From: SHZL01 sp963784425
GTDB lineage: Bacteria; Pseudomonadota; Gammaproteobacteria; Xanthomonadales; SZUA-36
Length of the DNA: 64,000 bases
Direction: 5' to 3'
Assembly (NCBI GenBank): GCA_963784425.1
Contig: CAWARM010000011.1
Span: forward strand, 248,001-312,000
Below are positions 41,876 through 50,353 of this stretch, in pieces. The position numbers were made by a program, and so were the translations under genes. Positions within the stretch are counted from its first letter, which is position 1. Each line of letters begins with the position of its first letter. The notes beneath the pieces are model-generated. The model was not told the origin of the DNA, made no database searches, and worked only from the letters and a program-made list of their open reading frames with translations.

Positions 41876-42934
41876 CTACTCCAGCAAATTCATTTGCCAC
41901 AGATCCTTGCGTTCCATTTGCAGGAAGGGTTGCATGGCCAGGAGTCCGGTTTTGCCAATGCTCTTTTCGAGATAATGCAATTCCTCGAATTTTTCATGGG
42001 TGCGATCACCCGCCGGAACCTCAAGGCCGTTTTCGCGCATCAGCAGCAGTCCCTTGGCGCGAACGGCAAGTTCCGTGTAGATACGCAGGTAACACAGCAT
42101 GTCCGCCACAACCGGCCCCTCAAACTTGTTGCGCAGGTCGTCAAGAAACATACCGATTTTGCTGCTGGAAAAGCTGCCGCTGTTGATTTGTTCCAACAAC
42201 TGCGTGTCTGCATCAAAGTCCAGCTCCAGCCAGGAGTGCATTACCCGGGCGCTGCGGTGAAAGATGAACCAGAGCAACGGAGGTAGTAGCAGCAGGGTGC
42301 CAAGTGTCGCCAGTATGGGCGAACCAGGGAAATGGTTGAATACGGAGTGCAGAACTGCTGCGACCAGCAGGCCGGGCAAGTACAGCAAGGGGTTGATCTT
42401 CACGCTGCGCTCAGTCAGGGTTTGCGCCATCACACCGAATATAGCGGTCACACCTCCATGCATGATGGCCGTGCCGAATCCGCGCACTATCCACACACCC
42501 ATGTGCATCGAGGTGCCTGAGTACAGGTAATAGAGGTTCTCAAACAGGGCAAAACCGGTGCCAACAGCAAAACCCAATATCGCCGAATCCACCAGGAACC
42601 CGATGCGGTTGGTGCGGAAAAGATAGACCATCACCAGGCCTTTAAGCGTTTCCTCAACCAAAGGCGATACGTAGCGAGAGAACTCGAGGAAGTTCATGCC
42701 GCTGCGTCCGATCACGTAGCCGTTGACGAAATAACTGGCCAGGGCCATGAGCCCGCCCAGCGCCATGACCCAAAGCACAAGTCGTAAATGCACCAGTTTG
42801 TAACTGTCGAGGTAGACCAGCAGTGCGAGGAAAAAAATAACCGGTAATAGCCCGACCGGTGCACGGACCAGAAATTCAATCAACTCATACAATCCATTGT
42901 GGAAATTTCCCGACAACCCGCACGGGGAGAGCAA
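41876..42934 (-). CDS. PrsW-family membrane metalloprotease
   Basis: Up to 352 residues, with eight or so hydrophobic helices in the N-terminal 220 and a hydrophilic C-terminal region. The glutamate pair of the family is SPLVEETLKGLVMV, a second motif is GFALFENLYYLYSG, with HGGVTAIFGV and VLHSVFNHFPGSP further on carrying histidines, consistent with PrsW intramembrane glutamic/zinc peptidases. B. subtilis PrsW cleaves an anti-sigma factor, so a role in envelope stress signalling is conceivable, but the sigma locus is about 3 kb away and nothing links them directly. The start (a TTG at 42934) is uncertain. The glutaredoxin gene ends 16 bases away. Confidence 0.85.
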   Translation of the reverse strand: MLSPCGLSGNFHNGLYELIEFLVRAPVGLLPVIFFLALLVYLDSYKLVHLRLVLWVMALGGLMALASYFVNGYVIGRSGMNFLEFSRYVSPLVEETLKGLVMVYLFRTNRIGFLVDSAILGFAVGTGFALFENLYYLYSGTSMHMGVWIVRGFGTAIMHGGVTAIFGVMAQTLTERSVKINPLLYLPGLLVAAVLHSVFNHFPGSPILATLGTLLLLPPLLWFIFHRSARVMHSWLELDFDADTQLLEQINSGSFSSSKIGMFLDDLRNKFEGPVVADMLCYLRIYTELAVRAKGLLLMRENGLEVPAGDRTHEKFEELHYLEKSIGKTGLLAMQPFLQMERKDLWQMNLLE

Positions 42935-42958
42935 ACGCGATACACGGTATGCAAAACA

Positions 42959-45853
42959 TCAAAGTATTTTAAGCGAAATCATGATCTCGTCGTCAGCCTT
43001 CTGCCAATCGACAAAGCCACGGGCAAAACCCACCGAAAGCGTCATGGGTTGACGGTGTGCGACAGTAAAGCGGAAATCTACCTGGAAGCCAAGCGTGCTG
43101 TAGGTTTCGCGGTAATCGCTATCGGAGATATCGGTGAACAGCACACCGGCGAAAAGCGCAGGCCTGGCTGAGCTGAGGAAAAAACTGGGCAGGCCAAGCT
43201 CAGCAAACCGTACTGGTGGGAGATTCCATTCGAGTATGGACCTGGCAAAGTCCTGCGCGTACAACTGGTCAATCTCGAAGCCAGGGAAGCTTTGGTATTC
43301 GCGGTACCGCTTGATTTCCTCGTCGTCCACGTAGTTATTGCCAAAGGCGCCGAAATACCAATTCGCCAGCGTATTACTGCGATTGCCGCCAGATAATCCG
43401 GCTTCGTTATACAGCCACAATGAGGAATGTTTCCACGGCAATGCAAAGCCAAAGTCAAAGCCGCCGCGGATTTTTGGAAACAGATTACCGTTCGCGTGAT
43501 CCATGTAGCCAACCAGGTTCCAGCCATAACCCTTTTCGTGGTCAACGGCTCCCAGGGATTCCTCCATGTTTTTGAAGTTCAGCTCAGCTGTTGCAGAAAG
43601 CAGTTTGGAAAATTCTGCTGAAACATTCTGGTTGCCCGGCAAGGTATTGAGCCCCGTGTAGTAAGCCGCTTCTACATCCAGGTCCAGTGTGCGCGAGCCA
43701 TCAAAAATCAGCGGATTCATGTAGCCGACTATATAAGCATCACCTTTCCTGGCTCTTTCCGTTGGTCCGAAGAGATCATAAAAATCAGCGAGGTTGTGCC
43801 AATACTGGAAGCGCCAGTCGAGCGTGGTGTATTCAATATTCGCATGGAGCCTTTGCGAGTTTTCCAGCGACGTGCCAACACTGTAGGACACATCCGTCTT
43901 GAGGGTATTGAACATCATCGGGTCTTCCCAGTTGAAAGCCCAACCCACAGCTACCGTGCTCAGATAACCTTCAATCACCGGATATCCTGATGCGTATTCG
44001 AGTTCATGGCTTGGGTGATACTCGCCTTTCTGCGGATTAAGCGCGTCAAGATCAATATCCGCTGGTGAACCCACGCCCCAATCCATGACTACCGGATACT
44101 TCTTAACGATTTCATTTCCGAGGAAATTCGTCGCACTCAGGTCTTTAAGGGGCACCGGATCAATCCGCGTCGGCAGCAAACCCTGGCCGGTATACTCAAA
44201 AGCAATTAATGACCCGTCTTCCATGGGGATGGGCAGGAAGAAACCGGTCTCAGCATTGCTTACAGCTTCGATTTCGCCCGTGGCGATTTCATAGCGGAAT
44301 ATGTTTGACACGCCAGTGTAGTAGGAACTTCCGAACAGGTACTTCCCATCCGGAGAAAACACGAAACCCTCGGGCACGGCCCTGCCGAAATCGAACTGCC
44401 CAAACGACTGGTAGTTCTCATTGAGCAGGTCTTCGGTGTGGAACAGCCGTAAAAATTGGTCACCGTTGATTTCTTCCACGCTCGCAGACATCACGGTGCC
44501 ATCCGGGGACAGATCAAGATCGGTCAGGGCTTCTCCATAAGGCCAGGTATGGATCTCTTCCCAGTCATCATAGGGCGGCAGGACCCGCACCAGGGAAACA
44601 TAGCCGTTTTCGTTGCGCACGCCCCAAATCGACTGGTCCGCGCGATTAAATGCCAGGTCTCCAATGCGCGCATCCCGCAACAACATCTTTGCTTTGCCAT
44701 CACGCAGGCTGACCGACATCAGGTCGCGCTTTTTGTTGTTGTCCGACGTGTAAAACACAACCTGGTTCTGGGCATCGTAGGCGATTGAAGTCACTTTGTA
44801 TTTCATCGGTCCCTTGATATCAGCGACGTGCTTGATGCTGCCATCCTCAAGCGACAGGGCGCCGATAAAGGCGACCACTCCAGGGTAATAAAACCCCGCG
44901 ACCAGGGAGTTCGTTTGGGTATCCACGAACGACCGGGATACTGAGCCCAGAGCTTGCTTTGCGAGGGGTTGTTTTGCAGTAAGTGGCACTTTGCGCACGG
45001 CAGCCAGGTTGGCTTCCTGGAATTCGTGCTCAAAAACTATCCAGTCTTCCCAGGCATCTTCCAGAGGCTTGCCAAAAACATACTCAAACTGTTTAGAGTA
45101 GTAGCGCTTGCTGTTTTCCTCGCGCTTGAGCCATTCGATCACCTTTTCCGGGGAATAAGTGTAGGCCAGGTAACTGAAAAATCGGGTGCCATAAAAGTAG
45201 GCGTTGGATTCCGTCTGGAAGTCCACCGCAGTACCCTGTGCAACCAGGCCAAGATTGCTATAAAGGGGTTGGTCGTCGCGCACCATGGCGCGGAATTTCA
45301 TTTCATCGTAAGCTCCCTGGGCCCGTCCTAATCCGCCGGACATCCAGGTTTCAAAAAACACCGCACTGCCCTCGAAGTACCAGCGCGGGGCGACATTGCG
45401 CGGGGTGGCCATGAAGTGATAAAAGAGCGATTCCGGGTGCTTGCCCGTGACTTCGGGTTTGCCACCAAGAAAATGCCGCCATTTTCTATCCGTGGAATTT
45501 GCCGCGTCCCCGGTTGCAAGGTGCACCAGTTCATGGTTCATAATCTGGTAGATTCGCTCCACTGCGGGAAAAGTTTCAAAGCTGTGTTTCAGCGGAGCTA
45601 CATCGACCCAAAGCAGGTTTCTCGGTGACGACAAGGCTGCCCCGCCACCGTAATCCACACAATCCTGCAACATCACGGTGACTTTTTCATACGGGGTCCA
45701 GTCAAAAATGTATCGCTGGAATTCGAGAGAGTTTTCGAAACTGCGGACCACATGTGGCACAAGATAAGTCGTCATCGGGTCAAAATACAGCAGCCTGAGA
45801 TCTTCTGTTTCCTGCTGATCCATCCAGAACGAATCCGCCTCCGCCCTGTGCAC
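42959..45853 (-). CDS. Gluzincin peptidase / beta-propeller / outer-membrane barrel-like protein
   Basis: A 964-residue protein. Residues ~20-280 form a peptidase MA-like domain with HELVH at 107-111 and a downstream glutamate in WYFEGSAVFFE (161 or 167) as the likely third zinc ligand. Residues ~300-630 read as a TolB/WD40-like beta-propeller with repeating blades (FVFSPDGKYLFGSS, LDLSPDGTVMSASVE). The C-terminal ~300 residues are alternating aromatic strands like an outer membrane barrel, ending MISLKIL. The apparent start (a GTG) lacks a signal peptide, but MVVLFLVIVV, a plausible one, lies just upstream in another frame. A missing base near 45854 would join them. Confidence 0.8.
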   Translation of the reverse strand: MHRAEADSFWMDQQETEDLRLLYFDPMTTYLVPHVVRSFENSLEFQRYIFDWTPYEKVTVMLQDCVDYGGGAALSSPRNLLWVDVAPLKHSFETFPAVERIYQIMNHELVHLATGDAANSTDRKWRHFLGGKPEVTGKHPESLFYHFMATPRNVAPRWYFEGSAVFFETWMSGGLGRAQGAYDEMKFRAMVRDDQPLYSNLGLVAQGTAVDFQTESNAYFYGTRFFSYLAYTYSPEKVIEWLKREENSKRYYSKQFEYVFGKPLEDAWEDWIVFEHEFQEANLAAVRKVPLTAKQPLAKQALGSVSRSFVDTQTNSLVAGFYYPGVVAFIGALSLEDGSIKHVADIKGPMKYKVTSIAYDAQNQVVFYTSDNNKKRDLMSVSLRDGKAKMLLRDARIGDLAFNRADQSIWGVRNENGYVSLVRVLPPYDDWEEIHTWPYGEALTDLDLSPDGTVMSASVEEINGDQFLRLFHTEDLLNENYQSFGQFDFGRAVPEGFVFSPDGKYLFGSSYYTGVSNIFRYEIATGEIEAVSNAETGFFLPIPMEDGSLIAFEYTGQGLLPTRIDPVPLKDLSATNFLGNEIVKKYPVVMDWGVGSPADIDLDALNPQKGEYHPSHELEYASGYPVIEGYLSTVAVGWAFNWEDPMMFNTLKTDVSYSVGTSLENSQRLHANIEYTTLDWRFQYWHNLADFYDLFGPTERARKGDAYIVGYMNPLIFDGSRTLDLDVEAAYYTGLNTLPGNQNVSAEFSKLLSATAELNFKNMEESLGAVDHEKGYGWNLVGYMDHANGNLFPKIRGGFDFGFALPWKHSSLWLYNEAGLSGGNRSNTLANWYFGAFGNNYVDDEEIKRYREYQSFPGFEIDQLYAQDFARSILEWNLPPVRFAELGLPSFFLSSARPALFAGVLFTDISDSDYRETYSTLGFQVDFRFTVAHRQPMTLSVGFARGFVDWQKADDEIMISLKIL

Positions 45854-45994
45854 TGAACAACAATCACCAGAAACAGGACGACCATCTCGACATGTTCACA
45901 ACCCCTCAAGCCGGCTGACAACGCGATTCATAGTATTCGATTCTGTCCAATTGTATATGTTCACATTTTCCGCCGGCTAACCAAAGTGCGGATG

Positions 45995-46029
45995 CCAAAA
46001 AAAACCGCCGGCTAAGTGACCGGCGGTAG
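45995..46029 (-). terminator. Rho-independent terminator of the sigma/partner-switching locus
   Basis: An 8-bp stem ACCGCCGG / CCGGCGGT with an 8-base loop (46004-46027). On the minus strand it is followed immediately by eight T residues. It sits about 58 bases after the stop of the tripeptide-repeat gene. Confidence 0.9.
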
Positions 46030-46084
46030 TTTAGCAAGAAACAAGTTTAAGACAGGTTCAATATTCAAGCGAGGACCTTTACTG

Positions 46085-46665
46085 TTAATTGTTAGCCTTG
46101 TCAGCTTTGTCAGCCTTGTCTGCTTTGTCAGCTTTATCAGCCTTGTCTGACTTTGTCAGCTTTATCAGCTTTGTCAGCCTTGTCAGCTTTGTCAGCCTTA
46201 TCAGCTTTGTCGGACTTGTCGGACTTGTCGGCCTTATCGGATTTGTCGGACTTGTCGGATTTGTCAGCTTTATCAGATTTGTCGGATTTGTCAGACTTTG
46301 TCGGCCTTGTCGGCCTTGTCAGATTTGTCGGACTTGTCCGACTTGTCAGCTTTGTCAGATTTGTCGGCCTTGTCAGCTTTGTCAGCTTTGTCGGCTTTAT
46401 CAGACTTGTCAGCAGAATCAGCCAACAATCCTGACGCCAGGTCATCTGATACTTCACCGGATGCAGACTCTTCTTCACCCAGGATCACATCTTCGCTGCT
46501 GATCTGGTTTGAACGATAACGCTCAGCTGGAACTATGGTCCCGGAAACGCCTTCTTCGCCTGGAGGCCAGTAAGTGCCAACGTATAGGATGGCGCTAACT
46601 GCTGCCGCCAATGCAACGACCAAAATCCAAACTTTAGTGCTACCTGTCTGACTCGTTCTCATCAT
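46085..46665 (-). CDS. Membrane-anchored Lys-Ala/Ser-Asp tripeptide-repeat protein (two +1 shifts)
   Basis: No recognised family. The N-terminus is a short cytoplasmic segment, a helix (residues 12-30) and a linker. After residue 84 comes a run of 35 tandem ADK or SDK tripeptides, then ANN and the stop at 46085. The ribosome site AAGGAG lies before the ATG. Two one-base insertions break the repeat frame, both in the context GACTTTGTC instead of GACTTGTC (46297-46299 and 46152-46154). Without correction translation ends at residue 124 with KADKV. It is the last gene of the regulatory locus and is followed by a strong terminator. Exposed charged repeats suggest a role outside the membrane. Confidence 0.75.
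46094..46419. repeat. Tandem array of 9-bp coding units (35 copies)
   Basis: About 326 bases of the 9-bp unit (on the plus strand, variants of TTGTCAGCC, TTGTCGGAC, TTTATCAGC), encoding A/S-D-K on the minus strand. The units vary by one or two bases, so it is an old, diverged array rather than a fresh expansion. Two 10-base units (extra T) are described in the gene entry. It also creates long artificial open frames on both strands that are not genes. Confidence 0.95.
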
Positions 46666-46816
46666 GTTACTCCTTGGTATGTTGCCAAACTGTGTTCATC
46701 GCCACCGAGGCGGTATTTTCTCAGAACTCAGCCTCTTGTCATTAACTACAACGAAACTGCAAAAAAGTTGGTGCACTTTTGCGGCGGGTGCCCAACAGCG
46801 CTCCCGCCTGCTTTCC

Positions 46817-47575
46817 TCACTGCCCGGAATCCAGTTGTCCCTGGTAAATACTTGTCCCGTGCTGAGCCAATGATATCCCGATGTCCTGCGAGCGCGTACT
46901 GCCTTCCGGTTCGTTGCGCAGGAACAGAACATACTGCTGATTGCCCCGACTCAGCAAATGCACTTTTCCATCGGAAACTTCGAATTTTTCAACGGCTGAC
47001 GCCAGGTCCTGGTCGGCAAAGCCGCCAAAACTCATTCCAGTGCCACTCAAATCAACTGTAATTTCAACAGGTTCTACTGATTTGAGATCAAACTCAAGTG
47101 CTACCGTCTGGCCAAGGTAGCTACGCTTGATGTTACCCTGGACATAATCAAGACTTACCGCAAGTGTCTTACCTGCAGAACCCTGTTGACTCTCAGGCTG
47201 GCTCATCATCGTTCCAACCACTGCGGAAAGGTCCTGTGTCTCCCTGGGGTTGACTTGAGCCAGGCCAATGCCCATCACCACACCGGCCGCCAGTGCAAGC
47301 CCGTAGGATGCAAACTTTGGCCACCCGGACGTTCGCGCTGAAAATGGTCCACGCTTGGGCAGCTTGATCGCATTGATAATCTTGTGTTGCAGTCCGGCGG
47401 GCGGATTGAGGCTGGGTATCGATGCCATCAACCCATTGATTCGAATCATATCGTCCCGGAATTTCCTGGCTTCCTGTGACTGCAACAGCTCACGGGAAAG
47501 TTCGGCCCGGTCATGATCAGCCAGCTCGCCATCGACGTCGGCCTGGATGAGATCAGTAATTCGTTCATTCAACAT
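46817..47575 (-). CDS. Putative membrane-anchored anti-sigma factor
   Basis: A 252-residue protein. The N-terminal ~70 residues (LIQADVDGELADHDRAELSRELLQSQ...) have the helical, acidic character of the RseA/ASD sigma-binding region, although the HxxxCxxC zinc motif of many anti-sigma factors is absent. One helix near residues 90-112 (SYGLALAAGVVMGIGLAQV) crosses the membrane. The C-terminal 130 residues are predicted periplasmic and have a TGMSFGGFAD segment. It begins two bases after the ECF sigma gene ends, the standard arrangement for a sigma factor and its anti-sigma. Its ligand or stress signal is unknown. Confidence 0.8.
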   Translation of the reverse strand: MLNERITDLIQADVDGELADHDRAELSRELLQSQEARKFRDDMIRINGLMASIPSLNPPAGLQHKIINAIKLPKRGPFSARTSGWPKFASYGLALAAGVVMGIGLAQVNPRETQDLSAVVGTMMSQPESQQGSAGKTLAVSLDYVQGNIKRSYLGQTVALEFDLKSVEPVEITVDLSGTGMSFGGFADQDLASAVEKFEVSDGKVHLLSRGNQQYVLFLRNEPEGSTRSQDIGISLAQHGTSIYQGQLDSGQ

Positions 47576-47577
47576 GA

Positions 47578-48117
47578 TTACATTACCCCTCTTGCCACCA
47601 GCTGGGCCTTCATTAGCTGGCGTGCAGAATAAAGTCTTGATTTCACAGTCTTTTCGGGAATACTGAGGATTCCGCTGATGTCGTGGTAGCTCATTTCGGA
47701 AAAATGCCTCAACACCACGACCACCCGGTAATCTTCCTGCAATTCCATGAGACCGGCCTGAATGATACTGGACAGCTTTTCCGCATCAATTGAGTCTTCC
47801 GGGTCGGATCCGAGTGAAGCATGCTCATCTTCATAGGGTTGCAGATCCTTGCTCCGGTTTCGTTGATTGATGGACTCATTAATTGCTATCCGGTAGATCC
47901 AACTGAAAAATTTGTATTCCGGGTTGTACTGATCAATTCTTTCAAACACTTTCATGAATACGGTTTGGGTTACATCCGCCGCATCATCAGGATTACCGAG
48001 GATGCGAAAAGCTGCGTTGTAAATTGGCCGCTCATATTCCTTGATCAGTTCCCCGAGCGCCTGACGGTCACCACGTCTGCATCGCAAGATGAGTTCATGA
48101 TCCCGACTCTTATCCAT
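47578..48117 (-). CDS. ECF RNA polymerase sigma factor
   Basis: A 179-residue sigma factor of the extracytoplasmic function group. Region 2 is YERPIYNAAFRILGNPDDAADV...FSWIYRIAINESINQRNR (residues ~27-87), and region 4 is MELQEDYRVVVVLRHFSEM to IPEKTVKSRLYSARQL (~127-167). The linker between them is acidic (EDEHASLGSDPEDSID). I start at the ATG at 48117; a TTG at 48129 adds four residues. It is followed directly by its probable anti-sigma factor, and is preceded on the same strand by an RsbU/RsbW/STAS module, which suggests two layers of control. Confidence 0.9.
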   Translation of the reverse strand: MDKSRDHELILRCRRGDRQALGELIKEYERPIYNAAFRILGNPDDAADVTQTVFMKVFERIDQYNPEYKFFSWIYRIAINESINQRNRSKDLQPYEDEHASLGSDPEDSIDAEKLSSIIQAGLMELQEDYRVVVVLRHFSEMSYHDISGILSIPEKTVKSRLYSARQLMKAQLVARGVM

Positions 48118-48202
48118 AATTACAGGCAATCAGCAGAAAAGTTGGCGGGAAGAGTGGGATTGGCATGCAACACGTGTGAAAACTCGCCAGAAACACATTC
48201 AG

Positions 48203-48499
48203 TTATTTCTGCAAAAGACTGATATCAAATAATTTATCAAATCCCGAGTAGCGAAAAATATCGTTGATGTGACTGTTAACATTGACCAGCTTCAGCCCGG
48301 AACTACCTGACATCAACCGTTTGTGAGTCTTCAATAAGACGCCCAGGCCGGCGCTGGACATGTACTCAAGCTCAGCCAGGTTCAAAATGCATTCCCCGGA
48401 AACCTGGTCCAGGAATGCCTGCGCGGTGGCTGCCTGCGCCGCATCCAGACGGCCAGTCATCGCCACGTGCCCAAGATCATTGAAATCGATAGTAAACAT
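48203..48499 (-). CDS. STAS-domain anti-sigma factor antagonist (RsbV/SpoIIAA-like)
   Basis: A 98-residue single STAS domain. The phosphorylatable serine is expected in LEYMSSAGLGVLLKTHK (near residue 55), the conserved site of RsbV and SpoIIAA. The N-terminus MFTIDFNDLGHVAMTGRLDA is typical. Its ATG overlaps the TGA of the kinase gene by one base (TGATG), so the two are coupled. In partner-switching systems the dephosphorylated antagonist binds the kinase and frees the kinase's other partner. Confidence 0.9.
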   Translation of the reverse strand: MFTIDFNDLGHVAMTGRLDAAQAATAQAFLDQVSGECILNLAELEYMSSAGLGVLLKTHKRLMSGSSGLKLVNVNSHINDIFRYSGFDKLFDISLLQK

Positions 48500-48906
48500 C
48501 AGATTTTGCCCCGCTTGATCTGAAAGGTAATTTTGCTTTGCCGGTCGTGATATTCGTAATGAATCGAATCGACCATTTTAAGTACCAGGTACACGCCGAG
48601 TCCACCCGGGGTGCGCTCTGCCAAAGGTGCATCAATGTTGATGTCACGTGGTGTGGTCGGATCGAATCGTTCAACATCGTAGTCGGTCAGGCTGACTTCG
48701 ATTCCGCCATTTACAGGTTCCATTTCCAGCAGGATTTCACGCTGTGTTTCCGTATTGTAGTTAACCATGTTCACAAACAGCTCTTCAATGCACAAATCCA
48801 CCGAAGTACGTAAGGATGGGTCGATGCTCTGCTGTTTAAAGAAATTGTTGGTTGCTTCTACAATCAGTGCTATTTGGTCAAAACTCCGTGCAAAGAATTT
48901 TTTCAT
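48499..48906 (-). CDS. RsbW/SpoIIAB-like serine kinase (HATPase)
   Basis: A 135-residue GHKL-fold protein. The N box is CIEELFVNMVNYN, the glycine-rich G2 box is RTPGGLGVYLVLKM, and the region before it (DYDVERFDPTTP) stands where the G1 DxGxG would be; the second glycine of G1 is replaced, which is a variation seen in some anti-sigma kinases. It probably phosphorylates the STAS protein and may bind a regulatory partner. The gene follows the phosphatase by 74 bases and is coupled to the STAS gene. Confidence 0.88.
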   Translation of the reverse strand: MKKFFARSFDQIALIVEATNNFFKQQSIDPSLRTSVDLCIEELFVNMVNYNTETQREILLEMEPVNGGIEVSLTDYDVERFDPTTPRDINIDAPLAERTPGGLGVYLVLKMVDSIHYEYHDRQSKITFQIKRGKI

Positions 48907-48980
48907 CTTCCTGCCTCAATAAGTGCCGTTAAACGCCGAAGAAGCCGGGCTTGCGACTCAGTTTACCCAATGCGATCACT

Positions 48981-50249
48981 TTATGCTGCCTCAAGTCGGC
49001 GCACCAGGACCACGGTTATATCATCCGCCTGCTTTGCATCACCACCGAAACGAATTACGGCCTGGAGTAACTGTCTGTACAACTCGGCCATGGGCAATTG
49101 GTGGTGATTCAGTATGACTCGCTGGACACCCTCTTCGCCGAACAGTGCTCCCTGGTCATTAGCAAACTCATAAATACCATCCGAAAGCAGTGCTAATACA
49201 TCCCCCGGCTGCATTTGAATCGTGCTGGCTGCGCCGGGGTCATCCAAAGGCAGGATTCCCACCGGGAAATGCGTCGGTTTAAGCCATTCGCAGCGCCTGT
49301 CAGCCGCATGAAAATGCAATAGCGGCCCCTGCCCCCCGGAATAAAACCTCACTTCGTGCCGGGCGGGGTCAAGAAAACCCATGAAGGCCGTGAGGAAACG
49401 GTCCTCCGGCAAATCCTCCGCAAGCTGGTTATTGACGTGACGGTAGGCATCTGCAAGCTCCGCTCCGCACCTGAACGCAACACGCAACATCGCTTGCATC
49501 TGGGTTGCGGACAGGGCCGAGCCAATACCGTGACCGGTCGCATCCCCCAACAAAATGAAGAGTTGATCCTCCAATAGAACGAGGTCGAACATGTCCCCGC
49601 CCGTCTGGTCAGCAGGTCGAAACTCACCATGCAGGTCATAGCCGGGAACCAGCGGCATCACGCTGGGCAGGGTGCTCATCTGGATTTCTCTCGCCAGCGA
49701 AACTTCTTCGTCCAGGCGCTCTTTCAGGAAAAGTGCTTCAGTGAGTTGCGTGCGCTGCAGGGCCACAGCACACTGTGCTGCGAGGGATATGGCCAAAAGT
49801 TCATCATTTTGCTCAAACACTCCCCCTTGCTTGTTCAGCAGCTGCATCACGCCAACCGGTTCACCCTGGCGGCCTAGTAGAGGAATGCTGAGAACGGAAC
49901 GGGTTCGAAACCCCGTGATGAGGTCTATAGCCTGGTTGAATCTTGGGTCCGAGTACGCTTCAGGTACGTTGATCACCTGTCTTTTTTCCAGGCATTCACC
50001 GACCAGCCCCTGGCCCGCCAATATGCGTATGGGCGGGCCATCGCTTGGGACTTTCAGCTCGAGTTCCCGGCTCTCCGGGTGGTATAGCCAAAGGCTTCCG
50101 CGCTCGGCCAGCAGCACGTCCTTACCCGCCTCAACAATCTCGGTCAGCAATTGCACGAGGTCAAACGACTCGGCAAGTTTGTGGCTTACTTCCAGGATTC
50201 GCAGCAAGGATTCCCTGGACAGTTCTGTGTGCATTGGTCTCATGTTCAT
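48981..50249 (-). CDS. GAF-SpoIIE phosphatase (RsbU-like)
   Basis: A 422-residue protein of two parts. A GAF sensor domain covers residues ~20-165 (LLTEIVEAGKDVLLAERGSLWLYH to GVMQLLNK). After a coiled-coil linker (ERLDEEVSLAREIQ) comes a SpoIIE/PP2C phosphatase domain with its metal-binding acids in PADQTGGDMFDL, LLGDATGHGIGS, LLSDGIYEF and QADDITVVL, all intact. It would dephosphorylate the STAS protein in response to a small-molecule or redox signal bound by GAF. I use the ATG at 50249; a GTG 45 bases earlier is an alternative. It is the first gene of the locus and diverges from the MITE-like element. Confidence 0.9.
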   Translation of the reverse strand: MNMRPMHTELSRESLLRILEVSHKLAESFDLVQLLTEIVEAGKDVLLAERGSLWLYHPESRELELKVPSDGPPIRILAGQGLVGECLEKRQVINVPEAYSDPRFNQAIDLITGFRTRSVLSIPLLGRQGEPVGVMQLLNKQGGVFEQNDELLAISLAAQCAVALQRTQLTEALFLKERLDEEVSLAREIQMSTLPSVMPLVPGYDLHGEFRPADQTGGDMFDLVLLEDQLFILLGDATGHGIGSALSATQMQAMLRVAFRCGAELADAYRHVNNQLAEDLPEDRFLTAFMGFLDPARHEVRFYSGGQGPLLHFHAADRRCEWLKPTHFPVGILPLDDPGAASTIQMQPGDVLALLSDGIYEFANDQGALFGEEGVQRVILNHHQLPMAELYRQLLQAVIRFGGDAKQADDITVVLVRRLEAA

Positions 50250-50353
50250 TCTTATGGGCAGTCCAGAGCAAAGTTTAATGTATTTGAGATCCACCGCGTT
50301 GAATCCGGGCGCACACGTGTGAAAGAACGCTTCAGCGAAACGGAAGATTGCTT

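Noticed and set aside
46094..46419. Possible CRISPR array
   Set aside because: The units are contiguous 9-mers without spacers and form a coding array.
46089..46519. Low-complexity plus-strand open frames rich in Ala, Leu and Ser across the tandem repeat
   Set aside because: They are artefacts of the 9-bp repeat. The minus strand has a good ribosome site, a membrane helix and a terminator downstream.
48118..48150. A CCAACTTTT sequence shared before the sigma gene and the repeat gene, as a possible autoregulated ECF promoter
   Set aside because: With normal spacing the transcript would begin at or after the sigma start codon, so the shared sequence is probably chance.
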